A stretch of DNA of 53,612 nucleotides, from the NCBI GenBank assembly GCA_028287105.1, contig JAQBQH010000316.1, positions 1 to 53,612 on the forward strand. The letters are read 5' to 3'. Below are positions 1 to 11,238 of the stretch, one piece after another. The position numbers were made by a program, and so were the translations under genes. The notes under the pieces were generated by a model. The model had not been told where the DNA came from, ran no database searches, and saw only the letters and a list, made by a program, of their open reading frames with translations. Each line of letters begins with the position of its first letter. Position 1 is the stretch's first letter. This DNA is from Myxococcales bacterium (lineage in GTDB: Bacteria > Myxococcota_A > Polyangia > Palsa-1104).

Positions 1-108
1 GCTGCCGGCGGCGTAAAGGACCCGCGTCGCGCGCAGCGCGACATCAGCGGGTCCGCTGGAGGAGCACGCCGCGCAGCGGCGACTGCGACGGCTTCCGACG
101 CCGGCAGC
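1..108. other. nested inverted-repeat structure, possible structured RNA or palindromic repeat
   Basis: Bases 1-10 (GCTGCCGGCG) are the exact reverse complement of 99-108. Inside lie two hairpins. Bases 18-32 pair with 36-54, made of GGACCCGC/GCGGGTCC plus a perfect 7-bp stem, with a 4-nt bulge at 43-46. Bases 67-72 pair with 76-81. Both hairpins close on a GCA loop inside the identical nonamer CGCGCAGCG. The result is a three-way-junction fold touching the left edge, so it may continue outside the window. It lies downstream of the gene that ends at 180. It could be a structured RNA, part of a dispersed palindromic repeat, or an elaborate terminator. The pairing is seen directly; any function is unknown. 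Confidence 0.5.
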
Positions 109-179
109 GCGCCTTGCTACCTCCGCGGCGACCCCAGCCGTCTTTCGCTTAACTGACCGGCAATGCCGCTTAGCGTTGG

Positions 180-1352
180 CTAGTGGCTGGCGGTGACGGC
201 GAGGGAGTCGTCGCCGACTTTGTCTTTGACGACGAGGACGATGATCAGCCCCGCGACTGCGCCGGCGGCGACCCACGTGTACCACTTGCCCCACGCGCCG
301 AGACGCGACTTCTTGGGCGCCTCTTTTTGCGCCGCCGCCGTCGCGGTCAACTCCGGCGCGCCGCCAGCCGGCTCCTTGGGCGCGACGTACATGGCGAGCT
401 TCTCCATCGCCGGCGCCCCGGTGGCGTCGACGCGCGCCGACTCCGGCGCCCAGGCCGCGTGGTCGACATCGAGCCAGCGGCCGAGCAGCTTCTTGTGCCC
501 GTCGGGCAAGAGCACCAGCACGCGCGTCGCACCGACGCGGCGGCCGACCGCGGCCACCGACTTCGGATCGGCGTCGGGCGCCTGCGCGCGGATGGCGTCG
601 ACGAGAACGCCGAGGCGATCCTCTTTGACGAGCGCCACCTTGATCTGCTCCGAGCCGCGCAGCTCGCGATGGGCGCGGCGATATCCCGGCGCCTCCACGT
701 CGATGACGTCGATCGCGGGATCCCCGCCCGGCATCGTCTGCGGCGCCTTGCCGAGCTCTCTCAGATCGCGATAGACGAGCGCACCGGGCGGCTCCGAATC
801 GACGCTGACCGGCGACCGCGCCGGCTCCCAGGCGCGGGTCACGAGGTACTTGTCCATGAGCCGCTTCATGTCCTCGTTGGTGCCCGGCGTCCACGACAGC
901 CGCTCGGCGGCGCGCGCGGCGTCGGCGGGCCGGCCCAGCTGATCGTAGCAGGCGAGCAGGCTGCGCTCGACGTCGGCCAGCGACGAACGCAGGACCTCGA
1001 GCGGCACCTCGTTCAAGAGGAGCCCCTCGGCCGCTTCGTAGTCGCGCGCCGCGTCGGCGTAGCGCAGCTTGACGAAGCTCTGCTCGGCGCGTCGCAACAG
1101 GAGCTGCACCCGCGTCGCCGGTCCGCCGTCGACGAGCGCGCGGCGATCTTCGACGCCGTCGATGGGGCGCGCCGTACGCGAACGGCTCAGCTGCGCATTC
1201 ACTTCCTCGACGGTGCGCAGAGCGCCCGCGTCGAGGCTGGCGGCGTCGCCCATCCACACCACCGCGACCGGAATGCGATCGAGCGCCAGCGCCGGGGCCG
1301 CCGCCATCATCGTCACTGCGAAGGCGGCGCCCGCGAATCCGAACCGACTCAT
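180..1352 (-). CDS. secreted PEGA-like protein with C-terminal membrane anchor
   Basis: The 390-residue product starts with a signal peptide (about residues 1-24, ending near APALALD). The middle has helical, repeat-like sequence (about 75-170), followed by a PEGA-like segment near 180-245 (VSVDSEPPGALVYRDLRELG and the following beta-rich stretch). A low-complexity linker leads to a C-terminal WGKWYTW motif and a hydrophobic helix at about 358-378. PEGA domains are small beta modules of envelope proteins; no enzyme motif is visible. The gene heads away from the PilZ gene at 1363-1695 with a 10-nt gap, so they are probably co-transcribed. The C-terminal anchor resembles those of the proteins at 15061-15957 and 15954-16811. 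Family placement is moderate; function is unknown. Confidence 0.7.
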   Translation of the reverse strand: MSRFGFAGAAFAVTMMAAAPALALDRIPVAVVWMGDAASLDAGALRTVEEVNAQLSRSRTARPIDGVEDRRALVDGGPATRVQLLLRRAEQSFVKLRYADAARDYEAAEGLLLNEVPLEVLRSSLADVERSLLACYDQLGRPADAARAAERLSWTPGTNEDMKRLMDKYLVTRAWEPARSPVSVDSEPPGALVYRDLRELGKAPQTMPGGDPAIDVIDVEAPGYRRAHRELRGSEQIKVALVKEDRLGVLVDAIRAQAPDADPKSVAAVGRRVGATRVLVLLPDGHKKLLGRWLDVDHAAWAPESARVDATGAPAMEKLAMYVAPKEPAGGAPELTATAAAQKEAPKKSRLGAWGKWYTWVAAGAVAGLIIVLVVKDKVGDDSLAVTASH

Positions 1353-1362
1353 GTCCGAAGAC

Positions 1363-1695
1363 TCATTTCTCTTCGAGCGGCTTCTCGAAGAACTTGTTGA
1401 GCGCCCACACGTCTCGCGCGCGCAATCCTTCGAAGCGGATGCCGAGGCCGTTGAGGCGGCCGTCGTCCATCTCGAGCCAGCGAACCTGGCCCTCGACCTC
1501 GACGGCCTCTGCCTGCGTCGGCACCTTGAACTTCAAGACCACCTTCGCGCCGAACGGCAGCGTTTGCTCCGTGTCGATGAACACGCCGCCGAGGCTGATG
1601 TTGCGCGTGTGCGCCACGTAGCCGGTGCCTTCGTGGGTGAATTCGATCGGGACACGCCGTTCGTACCGTCGGTCAGACCTGCGGTGCTCCACCAA
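1363..1695 (-). CDS. PilZ domain protein
   Basis: This is a single-domain 110-residue protein. It carries the PilZ signature: an arginine-rich RxxxR stretch near the N-terminus (RRSDRRYERR, about residues 5-14) and NISLGG at about 33-38, matching the D/NxSxxG motif. PilZ domains of this type bind cyclic di-GMP and act as receptors for motility, exopolysaccharide or development signals. No output domain is present, so it would act through a partner protein. It lies between an EEP hydrolase gene and a PEGA protein gene on the same strand with gaps of about 10 nt, so it is probably translated from a shared transcript. c-di-GMP binding is inferred from the motif only. Confidence 0.85.
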   Translation of the reverse strand: MVEHRRSDRRYERRVPIEFTHEGTGYVAHTRNISLGGVFIDTEQTLPFGAKVVLKFKVPTQAEAVEVEGQVRWLEMDDGRLNGLGIRFEGLRARDVWALNKFFEKPLEEK

Positions 1696-1704
1696 ACAGC
1701 CTCC

Positions 1705-2436
1705 TCAGATCGGCGATGCTACGTCAGGATCGAGGTCGACGTCCAGCACCAGCGGGAAGTGATCGCCGAGTGGAAGTCGGCGAGGCGAAACACGCGCGAA
1801 ATGGCGCGCGCCCCCGCGAATCAGCAGGTGATCGACGCGCCACAGCCCCAAGAGGGTTGCCCCGGCTCGGGCGCCGGCGTCGGCAAACGTGCGCGTCAGT
1901 CGCGCGAAGGTGGCGATGTCGGTGGCGTTGGCGGTGCCGGCCGCCCACTTCGGATCGAGGTTGAAGTCGCCGCCGGCGACGACCAGCCGCTCGCCGCGCG
2001 CCTCCGCCAGCGCCGCCAGCGACGAGGCCTGCTCGGCACGCCGCTCGCGATCGAAGACGTCGAAGTGCGCCGAGATGGCGGCGACGCGCACGCCGCCCGC
2101 GTCGAACCGCGCCATCATCGCGTTGCGATTGGTCGCGCCGAGGCTCTGCTCCTCGAAGGTGGGCGCGAGCTCTTCGCGCACCAGGACCGCGGCCCGGCGA
2201 TCGTAGGCGCAGCGCTCGGCGAGCGCGCCGGCGAACGCGCCGCGCTCGTATCTGAGCCGGCCGCGCACCGCCTCGAGCTGCCGCACGTCGACCAGCTCCT
2301 GCAGCAGCACCACGTCGGGATCGAGCTCCCCGAGCGCGCGCACCACCGCCGGGACGTCGGCGTCGTCTAGCCGATTGTTGTGCCGCGGCGAGTAGAGCCG
2401 CCCCACGTTCCAGGTCACGACGCGCAGCCGGCGCAT
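1705..2436 (-). CDS. endonuclease/exonuclease/phosphatase family protein
   Basis: The 243-residue protein has the EEP-fold metal-dependent phosphohydrolase motifs in order: VTWNVGR near the N-terminus, LLQELVD (metal-binding Glu), GGDFNLDP (catalytic DxN) and RVDHLLIRG near the C-terminus (Asp-His). The family cleaves phosphodiesters in DNA, RNA, phosphoinositides or sphingomyelin, and the substrate cannot be told from sequence. There is no signal peptide, so it should be cytoplasmic. The ATG at 2436 lies only 16 nt from the divergent start of the HIT gene at 2453. It probably heads a three-gene unit with the PilZ and PEGA genes. Confidence 0.85.
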   Translation of the reverse strand: MRRLRVVTWNVGRLYSPRHNNRLDDADVPAVVRALGELDPDVVLLQELVDVRQLEAVRGRLRYERGAFAGALAERCAYDRRAAVLVREELAPTFEEQSLGATNRNAMMARFDAGGVRVAAISAHFDVFDRERRAEQASSLAALAEARGERLVVAGGDFNLDPKWAAGTANATDIATFARLTRTFADAGARAGATLLGLWRVDHLLIRGGARHFARVSPRRLPLGDHFPLVLDVDLDPDVASPI

Positions 2437-2452
2437 GTGCTAATTTCCGCCC

Positions 2453-2794
2453 ATGAGCGACTGCCTATTTTGCAAGATCGCCGACGGGAAGATCCCCGCC
2501 AAGATCATCGCCCAGAACGATCACGCGCTCGCCTTCCGCGACCTCAATCCGCAAGCGCCGACCCACGTGCTCATCATCCCGCGGAAGCACATCGCGACGC
2601 TGAACGATCTGACCGACGGCGATGCCGAGCTGGTGGGCCGCCTGCATCTGTTGGCCCGCCAGGTCGCCGCCGACGAGCAGCTCAACGACGGATGGCGCAC
2701 GGTCTTCAACGTCGGCGCCCACGCCGGTCAAACCGTCTTCCACATCCACCTGCACCTCCTCGGTGGACGCACGCTCGGCTGGCCGCCCGGCTGA
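2453..2794 (+). CDS. HIT family hydrolase
   Basis: The 113-residue protein has the N-terminal CLFCKI motif common in bacterial HIT/HinT proteins, the central HVLIIPRKHI stretch and the defining HIHLHLLGG histidine triad near the C-terminus. Family members hydrolyse nucleoside phosphoramidates such as AMP-lysine or AMP-linked side products of aminoacyl-tRNA synthetases. The length is typical of HinT. A TAATTT -10-like hexamer sits at 2441-2446, six bases before the ATG. The gene is monocistronic, as the next gene (2820-3785) is convergent. Confidence 0.93.
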   Translation: MSDCLFCKIADGKIPAKIIAQNDHALAFRDLNPQAPTHVLIIPRKHIATLNDLTDGDAELVGRLHLLARQVAADEQLNDGWRTVFNVGAHAGQTVFHIHLHLLGGRTLGWPPG

Positions 2795-2819
2795 TCGCTC
2801 CTCTGGCGCCGCCATCGCG

Positions 2820-3785
2820 CTAGTAGCGGATGTCGACGTGCGCTCTCTTGCGCAGCTCGCGTAGCCACGACTGCTGCGCCTTCTCGACCTGCTGATCGTA
2901 GAGCTGCTTGCGCAGCTGATCCTTGATCTCTTCGTACGGCCGCAGATCACCCGACTTGCGCTCGACCAGCTGCAGGATGACGAAGCCGCGCTCGGTGCGA
3001 ATCGGCCCGCGCACGTCGCCCGGCTCCATCGCCGCCATCGCGTCGTCGAGCGCCTCGACCAGCACGCCCTTGCCGACCCAGCCCAGATCGCCGCCCGACG
3101 CCTTGGTGCCGTCGTCGTCGCTGTACTGCTTGGCGAGCTCCTCGAACTTGGTGCCGTTGCGCGACAGCTCGGCCACCTTCGTCGCCACCGCGCGCTTCTT
3201 CACCAGGTCCGCTTCGTTGCCGCGATCCGGCACCGCGATGAGGATCTGCCGCAGATGCGACTGCTTGTCGCTCGCGGTCAGCTTCTCGTTCTGCTTGTAG
3301 TAGGTCTTCACTTCCTCGTCGCTGACCTGCACGCGCGAGCGCACCGCGGTGTTGACCACCTTCATCTCGAGGATCTGCTTCTTGAGCGTCTTGCGATAGC
3401 CCTCGAGCGTGAAGCCCTGGGTCTTGAGCGCCTCGGTGAAGGCGGCGTCGTCGAGCTTGTTCTGCTCCTTGACCTGCGTGACTGCGCGGTCGACCTCGTC
3501 GGGCGTCACCGTCAGCTTCAGCTCGCTCGCCTGCTGCTGCACGAGCTTGCCGTCGATGAGCCCGTCGAGCGCGTGGCGCTTGGTCTCCTCCCACGCCTTC
3601 TTGCCTTCGGCCGTCTCCGGATCGGGCCCGCGGTACATCGGCGCGGCGTACTGCTCCAGCTCCGTCTCGAGGACGATGTCGTCGTTGATGACCGCGACGA
3701 CCCGCTCGACCACGCGCGCGCCGCGGGCCGACCCGACCAACCCGCTCGACAGAGCGAAGACAACGACGAGAGTGCGCAGGTTCAT
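2820..3785 (-). CDS. SurA-like periplasmic peptidyl-prolyl isomerase
   Basis: The 321-residue protein has a signal peptide (about 1-23). A SurA N-terminal-type chaperone region follows (VVERVVAVINDDIVLETELE, about 26-45), then helical sequence, one PpiC/parvulin domain at about 175-275 (HLRQILIAV, GGDLGWVGKG, RGFVILQLVE) and a C-terminal helix. SurA helps outer-membrane proteins fold in the periplasm. E. coli SurA is longer and has two parvulin domains; this protein has one. The next foldase gene upstream (3789-4892) ends 3 nt before this ATG, so the two form an operon. Confidence 0.88.
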   Translation of the reverse strand: MNLRTLVVVFALSSGLVGSARGARVVERVVAVINDDIVLETELEQYAAPMYRGPDPETAEGKKAWEETKRHALDGLIDGKLVQQQASELKLTVTPDEVDRAVTQVKEQNKLDDAAFTEALKTQGFTLEGYRKTLKKQILEMKVVNTAVRSRVQVSDEEVKTYYKQNEKLTASDKQSHLRQILIAVPDRGNEADLVKKRAVATKVAELSRNGTKFEELAKQYSDDDGTKASGGDLGWVGKGVLVEALDDAMAAMEPGDVRGPIRTERGFVILQLVERKSGDLRPYEEIKDQLRKQLYDQQVEKAQQSWLRELRKRAHVDIRY

Positions 3786-3788
3786 GGA

Positions 3789-4892
3789 TTACTTCGGCGG
3801 CTCGGGCGCTTTGGGCGAGCCGGCCGGTGGAAGTGAGATGCCCTGCGCGCCCGCCGGGTTGCCCGGCTGCGCCGGCGTCGCCTGCGGCGTGCCCGGTGCC
3901 CCCGGATGGAACTGCCCCGGTCCCGGCGGCGGCACGCCCGGCCCCGGATACTGCCCCGCGGCGCCCTCGATCTGCACCTTGGCCAGCTTGGACTCGTCGA
4001 TCTTCACGCTCGCCTTTTCGCGCAGGTTCTTGACGAACGACTCCATCGAGTCCTGGCGCTTGTCACGATAGATCTTGTTGCGGATCTGCTGCTTGACCTC
4101 GTCGAAGGTGCGCGCCAGCGCCTTGCGACGGCCCGTCAGCTTCAAGATGACGACGCCCTGCTCGGTCTTGATCGGCTCCGACGTGTCGCCGATGTTCTGC
4201 AGCTTGAACGCCGCGTCGACGAGCGACTTGGGCACGTCTTTGGTCTTGGCGTCGAAGTAGCGCAGATCGCCGCCGCGATCCTTGGTGGCGAGATCCTGCG
4301 AGAACTCCGCCACCAGGTTGCGGAACTGCTGATTGTCGACGCCCTTGATGCGCGGATCGGCCATCACCTTCTTGGCCGTCGCCGAATCCTTGACGAGGAT
4401 CGAGCTGACGCGCACCTCTTCGGGCTTGTTGTATTCCTCGGGATGCTCGTCGTAGTACTTCTTGCACTCGCCGTCGGTGATGTCCTCCATGCGCTGCTTG
4501 TCGAACTCGTCCTTGAGCAGCTTCTGGATCATCACCTGCTTCATGGTGCGCACGACCTCGGCGTCCTTCGACAGCCCGCGCCGCTCGGCTTCCTTGGCCA
4601 GCACCTCGAAGCGCACCAGGTTGTCGAGGAACTCCTTCTTGCGCTCCATCGACGTGTAGCGCGCGCGCACGTACGGCGACTGCTGGTTGATGCGCTCCTG
4701 GAATTCGCCGACGGTGATGGTGACGTCGTCGACCTTGGCGAGGACCTCGGCCAGCTCTTCGGGCTTCTGCGACGAAGCCTTCGCGCCTTTGACGTCCTGA
4801 CAGGCTGCGTGCATCACCGCGCCGGCGGCCATGAAGCCGCCCGACACCAGCACGAACGACGCCTTACGCCACCACGACAGCTGCTTCTTCAT
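3789..4892 (-). CDS. PpiC-type peptidyl-prolyl isomerase, membrane-anchored or lipoprotein
   Basis: From the ATG at 4892 the product is 367 residues; a GTG one codon upstream (4895) is also possible. It has a strong N-terminal signal sequence ending HAAC, so a lipoprotein is possible although the -3 position is not canonical. A SurA_N-like helical region comes next (VDDVTITVGEFQERINQQSP), then a PpiC parvulin domain (VRVSSILVKD, GGDLRYFDAKTKDVP, QGVVILKLTG). The last 50 or so residues are Pro/Gly/Ala-rich and probably disordered. It is the upstream partner of the SurA-like gene at 2820-3785. The pair is a two-gene outer-membrane-biogenesis unit resembling PrsA/SurA foldases. Confidence 0.85.
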   Translation of the reverse strand: MKKQLSWWRKASFVLVSGGFMAAGAVMHAACQDVKGAKASSQKPEELAEVLAKVDDVTITVGEFQERINQQSPYVRARYTSMERKKEFLDNLVRFEVLAKEAERRGLSKDAEVVRTMKQVMIQKLLKDEFDKQRMEDITDGECKKYYDEHPEEYNKPEEVRVSSILVKDSATAKKVMADPRIKGVDNQQFRNLVAEFSQDLATKDRGGDLRYFDAKTKDVPKSLVDAAFKLQNIGDTSEPIKTEQGVVILKLTGRRKALARTFDEVKQQIRNKIYRDKRQDSMESFVKNLREKASVKIDESKLAKVQIEGAAGQYPGPGVPPPGPGQFHPGAPGTPQATPAQPGNPAGAQGISLPPAGSPKAPEPPK

Positions 4893-4934
4893 CACGGTGA
4901 GGTAGCACGCGGCGCCGACGGCGGCAAGCGACCG

Positions 4935-5459
4935 TCACCGCATCAGGAACCGGTCGAGGACGCGATAGAAGAGGCGGTCGATCTGATCGCGCTCGCCGCG
5001 TGCATCGATGCAGAACTTGAGGCCGTAGCCGGACGGCGCGCCATCGCCGGAGCCGGCGCGCGTCCAGACCACCTGCGCGCGGCCGTGCAGCGGATGGGGC
5101 TCGCCGTCGACGTCGGCGCCGTCGAGCCAGACGTCGTCGCCGACACCGAGGCGCTCGTCGGTGCGAATGGCGCAGCCGCCGCCGCCGAAGTCGTGGCAGC
5201 TCGCCGCGACGACGCCGTGCGCGCGCCGGAGCGTCAGCGTCATCGGGAAAGGCACGCGCAAGAACTGTCGCGTGTCGACGCGCCGATGTCGTGCGCCGGA
5301 GTCGAGCGCATCCGATAATCGCTCGACCAGCGTGTGATATCGGCCCGCTTCAGCGAGCGATAAACCGCGCGACTGCCGCGCGTGATCGAGCTGCTTGAAC
5401 TCCTCCGCAAGCTCGGAAAGACCGGGCACAACCGCAGGCGCACGCAACGCGGGGGGCAT
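4935..5459 (-). CDS. PilZ-like domain protein
   Basis: The start at 5459 is chosen because GGAGG (5466-5470, reverse strand) lies 6 nt upstream; in-frame ATG at 5465 and GTG at 5483 are alternatives. The product is 174 residues. The N-terminal third is helical and contains a basic stretch. A PilZ-like domain follows, with RQFLRV (RxxxR) at about 91-96 and CHDFGGGGCAI at about 115-125. There the usual DxSxxG is replaced by DxGxxG, so c-di-GMP binding is uncertain. The gene is divergent from the lysine-rich protein gene at 5598 across an AT-rich gap and is probably monocistronic. Confidence 0.75.
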   Translation of the reverse strand: MPPALRAPAVVPGLSELAEEFKQLDHARQSRGLSLAEAGRYHTLVERLSDALDSGARHRRVDTRQFLRVPFPMTLTLRRAHGVVAASCHDFGGGGCAIRTDERLGVGDDVWLDGADVDGEPHPLHGRAQVVWTRAGSGDGAPSGYGLKFCIDARGERDQIDRLFYRVLDRFLMR

Positions 5460-5465
5460 CGCCAT

Positions 5466-5470
5466 CCTCC
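5466..5470 (-). promoter_or_regulatory. Shine-Dalgarno site deciding the PilZ-like start
   Basis: On the reverse strand this reads GGAGG, one of the clearer ribosome binding sites in the window. It abuts the ATG at 5465 but is ideally spaced (6 nt) for the ATG at 5459. That favours the shorter protein. Confidence 0.6.
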
Positions 5471-5533
5471 GTCGTGGAACCACTCAGCCTCGGGAACCTA
5501 GTCTTTAGTATGCAGAAATAAGTATTTTCAATT

Positions 5534-5561
5534 ACACGATATATGCGAATTAAATTCGTGT
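5534..5561. promoter_or_regulatory. palindromic operator candidate in divergent AT-rich gap
   Basis: Bases 5546-5558 form a perfect palindrome around one base (CGAATT-A-AATTCG). A second inverted repeat, ACACGA at 5534-5539 and TCGTGT at 5556-5561, overlaps it. The site is centred about 45 nt upstream of the predicted transcription start of the gene at 5598, and on the other side lies upstream of the PilZ-like gene. The AT content contrasts sharply with the flanking genes. The palindrome is seen directly; the binding protein is unknown. Confidence 0.5.
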
Positions 5562-5583
5562 CTAGACCTTTTTCTTGTCTGTC

Positions 5584-5589
5584 TATAAT
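5584..5589 (+). promoter_or_regulatory. consensus TATAAT -10 element
   Basis: A perfect TATAAT hexamer lies 8 nt before the ATG at 5598, so transcription should begin almost at the start codon. No convincing -35 is seen at 17 bp; the upstream palindrome may substitute as an activator site. Confidence 0.65.
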
Positions 5590-5597
5590 GCGGCGTC

Positions 5598-6227
5598 ATG
5601 GCCAAGCCAAAGACCAAGAAGAGCACCAAGGCGCAGGCGAAGAAAAAGAGCAAAGCGAAAAAGAAAGTCGCGGTGAAAGCGCGCGGCAAAGCGGCGCCGA
5701 AGAAGAGCGCCGGGAAAGCCAAAGGGGGCGCGAAGAAGAAGCCACCCGCAAAGACCAAAGCCAAGGTGCAGTCGAAGGGCGCCTCGGGCGGCAAGGCCAA
5801 GAAGGGCGCGACGAAGCAGCCGCGTACCGGCAAGGGCTCGACGGCGAAGGCCGCACAGCCGCGCGCCAGGAAGCCCGAAGCGCGGAAGCCCGTGTCGCAG
5901 CGACCCAAGGTGCAGGAGTCGCACGACAGCGGCAACGAGCAGGATCTCGATGCCGGTTGGGCCAACGCGGCCGACACCATCGTCGAGAAGAACATGGCGC
6001 CGCGTCCCGAGCCGCGTGAGGAGTCGCGCGGATTCGGCGGGGGTGGCTCGATCGTCGGCGGCGCGAACGCGACCGGCGGCGGACGCGACACCTTCAAGAG
6101 CGGCCGCAACGGCGAGAGCTCGAGCGCCGCGGCCGACGACGACGAAGAGGAGCTCCCGGCGGCAGTCGGCGGCGACGACGACGACGATCTCGCCGTCAGC
6201 CCCGCGGCCGACGACGACGACGAGTAG
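5598..6227 (+). CDS. bipartite lysine-rich/acidic protein, histone H1-like N-terminal half
   Basis: The 209-residue product has two opposite halves. Residues 1 to about 105 are almost entirely Lys, Ala, Gly, Pro and Arg with SPKK/AKKK-like repeats, as in bacterial histone H1-like proteins that bind DNA without sequence specificity. Residues 106 to 209 are neutral to acidic and end in several Asp/Glu runs. A middle segment (AGWANAADTIVEKN) is the only globular-looking part. The gene has its own TATAAT box and ends directly against the convergent mfd gene, with no spacer. Chromosome or RNA binding by the basic half is inferred from composition; the acidic tail could self-mask it or recruit a partner. 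Confidence 0.75.
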   Translation: MAKPKTKKSTKAQAKKKSKAKKKVAVKARGKAAPKKSAGKAKGGAKKKPPAKTKAKVQSKGASGGKAKKGATKQPRTGKGSTAKAAQPRARKPEARKPVSQRPKVQESHDSGNEQDLDAGWANAADTIVEKNMAPRPEPREESRGFGGGGSIVGGANATGGGRDTFKSGRNGESSSAAADDDEEELPAAVGGDDDDDLAVSPAADDDDE

Positions 6228-9797
<3,570 letters not shown>

Positions 9798-9808
9798 GGG
9801 GAGGGTGA

Positions 9809-9837
9809 AACCTATGGCGCCGCCGTACAACGCGCAA
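9809..9837 (-). promoter_or_regulatory. predicted mfd promoter
   Basis: The reverse strand reads TTGCGC (9832-9837), then a 17-bp spacer, then TAGGTT (9809-9814). The expected transcription start is about 5 nt from the ATG at 9797, so the leader would be very short. Confidence 0.5.
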
Positions 9838-9842
9838 GATGC

Positions 9843-9848
9843 TAGGAT
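9843..9848 (+). promoter_or_regulatory. -10-like TAGGAT before the HExxH gene
   Basis: TAGGAT lies 7 nt upstream of the ATG at 9856 and overlaps the alternative ATG at 9847. This spacing favours the start at 9856 if transcription begins about 7 nt downstream of the hexamer. Confidence 0.4.
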
Positions 9849-9855
9849 GCGCCGC

Positions 9856-11220
9856 ATGATCGTTCGCCTTTTCGCCCTTCTGACGGCGCTCGCCCTGGCA
9901 GTGCCGGCCGTCGCAAAGCCTGCCGCCGCCAAACCGGCCGCGAAACCGAAGAAGCCCGGAACGACGAAATCGACTCCCAAGGCGCCGAAGGAGGCGCTCA
10001 TGGCGGCCGCCGACGAGATCGCGCGTCAGGTAGCGGCGCTGCGCGGGCTGACGCTCAAGGCGCCGCTGCAGCGCGGGGTGCTCTCGCGCGACGAAATAGG
10101 CGTCAAGCTCAAGGATCGCATCGGCAAGGAGTATTCGGCCGACGAGATTCGCACCGAGGCGCGCGCGCTCAAGCGGCTCGGCCTCCTGCCGCCCGACGTC
10201 GACTACGAGAAGATGCTGCTCGATCTATTGATGGAGCAGGTGGCCGGCTTCTACGATCCGTTCGCGGCCAAGCTCTACATCGCCGACTGGCTGCCGCTCG
10301 AGATGCAGCGGCCGGCGCTGGCGCACGAGATTCAGCACGCGCTGCAGGATCAGCACTTCGATCTCAAGAAGTTCGCCACGCCGATCAAGGACGACGGCGA
10401 CCGGCAGCTGGCGCACTCGGCGCTCGTCGAGGGCGACGCGACGGCGGTGATGCTCGAGTTCCAGGCGCAGTCGATGGGGCTGCCGCCCGATCAGCTGGGC
10501 GAGCTCATCGCGCAGATGGGCAAGCAGCTCCTGCAGGGCAGCTTCGGGCAGACGCCGCAGTTCGACAAGGCGCCCGCGTTCGTCAAAGAGACGCTGATGT
10601 TCCCGTATCTGACCGGGCTCCTCTTCGTGGAGTCGATGCGCCGCTCGTCGCCGTGGCCGAAGGTGGACGAGGTGTTCCGCTCGCCGCCGGAATCGACCGA
10701 GCAGGTCATGCATCCCGAGAAGTACGCGTCCAAGGAGCATCCGGCCAAGATCACGCCCGCCCCGCTGCCGTCGCTGGGCACGCGCAAGGAGGTGCGCCGC
10801 GACGTGTTCGGCGAGCTGGTCCTCAAGATCTTGTTCGCCACCGCGCCGCTGCCGCCGGCCCCGCCGTCGCCGGCGAAGAAGCCGGGCGCGCCGCTGCCGG
10901 TGCCCGGTGACAGCGACGCGTCGCTCATCGCCGAGCGCGCCGCGGCCGGTTGGGGCGGCGACCGCGAAGTCGCCTACGCCGACGGCGAAGGGCCGGTCAC
11001 GATCGTGGACCTCTCGGTCTGGGACACCGAAGGCGACGCCAAGGAAGCGGCCGAGGTGGCCCAGCGGCTCATGCGCAAGCTCGGCGACGGCGACGCGGGC
11101 CACGACGACTGGCTCGTCAACCGCGACGGCGACAAGCTCCTCCTCGTCTTCGGCGCGCCCAAAGGCACGGGCCCGCAAGTGGTGAGCGAAGTGATGAAGG
11201 GCTGGAAGGTCGCGCGCTAG
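9856..11220 (+). CDS. secreted protein with HExxH putative metalloprotease motif
   Basis: From the ATG at 9856 the product is 454 residues (457 from 9847). It has a signal peptide (MIVRLFALLTALALAVPAVA), then a Lys/Pro/Ala-rich linker. A helical region follows with LAHEIQHALQDQHFDLKKF at about 154-172, the HExxH zinc-binding motif of zincin metallopeptidases. The same LxHExxHALQDQHFD pattern occurs in uncharacterised envelope proteins of high-GC bacteria. A Pro-rich break near 335-355 precedes a C-terminal domain (GWGGDREVAYADGEGPVTIVDL). The third zinc ligand is not obvious. It is divergent from mfd, with no clear operon partner. Peptidase activity is inferred. Confidence 0.75.
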   Translation: MIVRLFALLTALALAVPAVAKPAAAKPAAKPKKPGTTKSTPKAPKEALMAAADEIARQVAALRGLTLKAPLQRGVLSRDEIGVKLKDRIGKEYSADEIRTEARALKRLGLLPPDVDYEKMLLDLLMEQVAGFYDPFAAKLYIADWLPLEMQRPALAHEIQHALQDQHFDLKKFATPIKDDGDRQLAHSALVEGDATAVMLEFQAQSMGLPPDQLGELIAQMGKQLLQGSFGQTPQFDKAPAFVKETLMFPYLTGLLFVESMRRSSPWPKVDEVFRSPPESTEQVMHPEKYASKEHPAKITPAPLPSLGTRKEVRRDVFGELVLKILFATAPLPPAPPSPAKKPGAPLPVPGDSDASLIAERAAAGWGGDREVAYADGEGPVTIVDLSVWDTEGDAKEAAEVAQRLMRKLGDGDAGHDDWLVNRDGDKLLLVFGAPKGTGPQVVSEVMKGWKVAR

Positions 11221-11238
11221 TGTGACGTCTCGTCGGCG

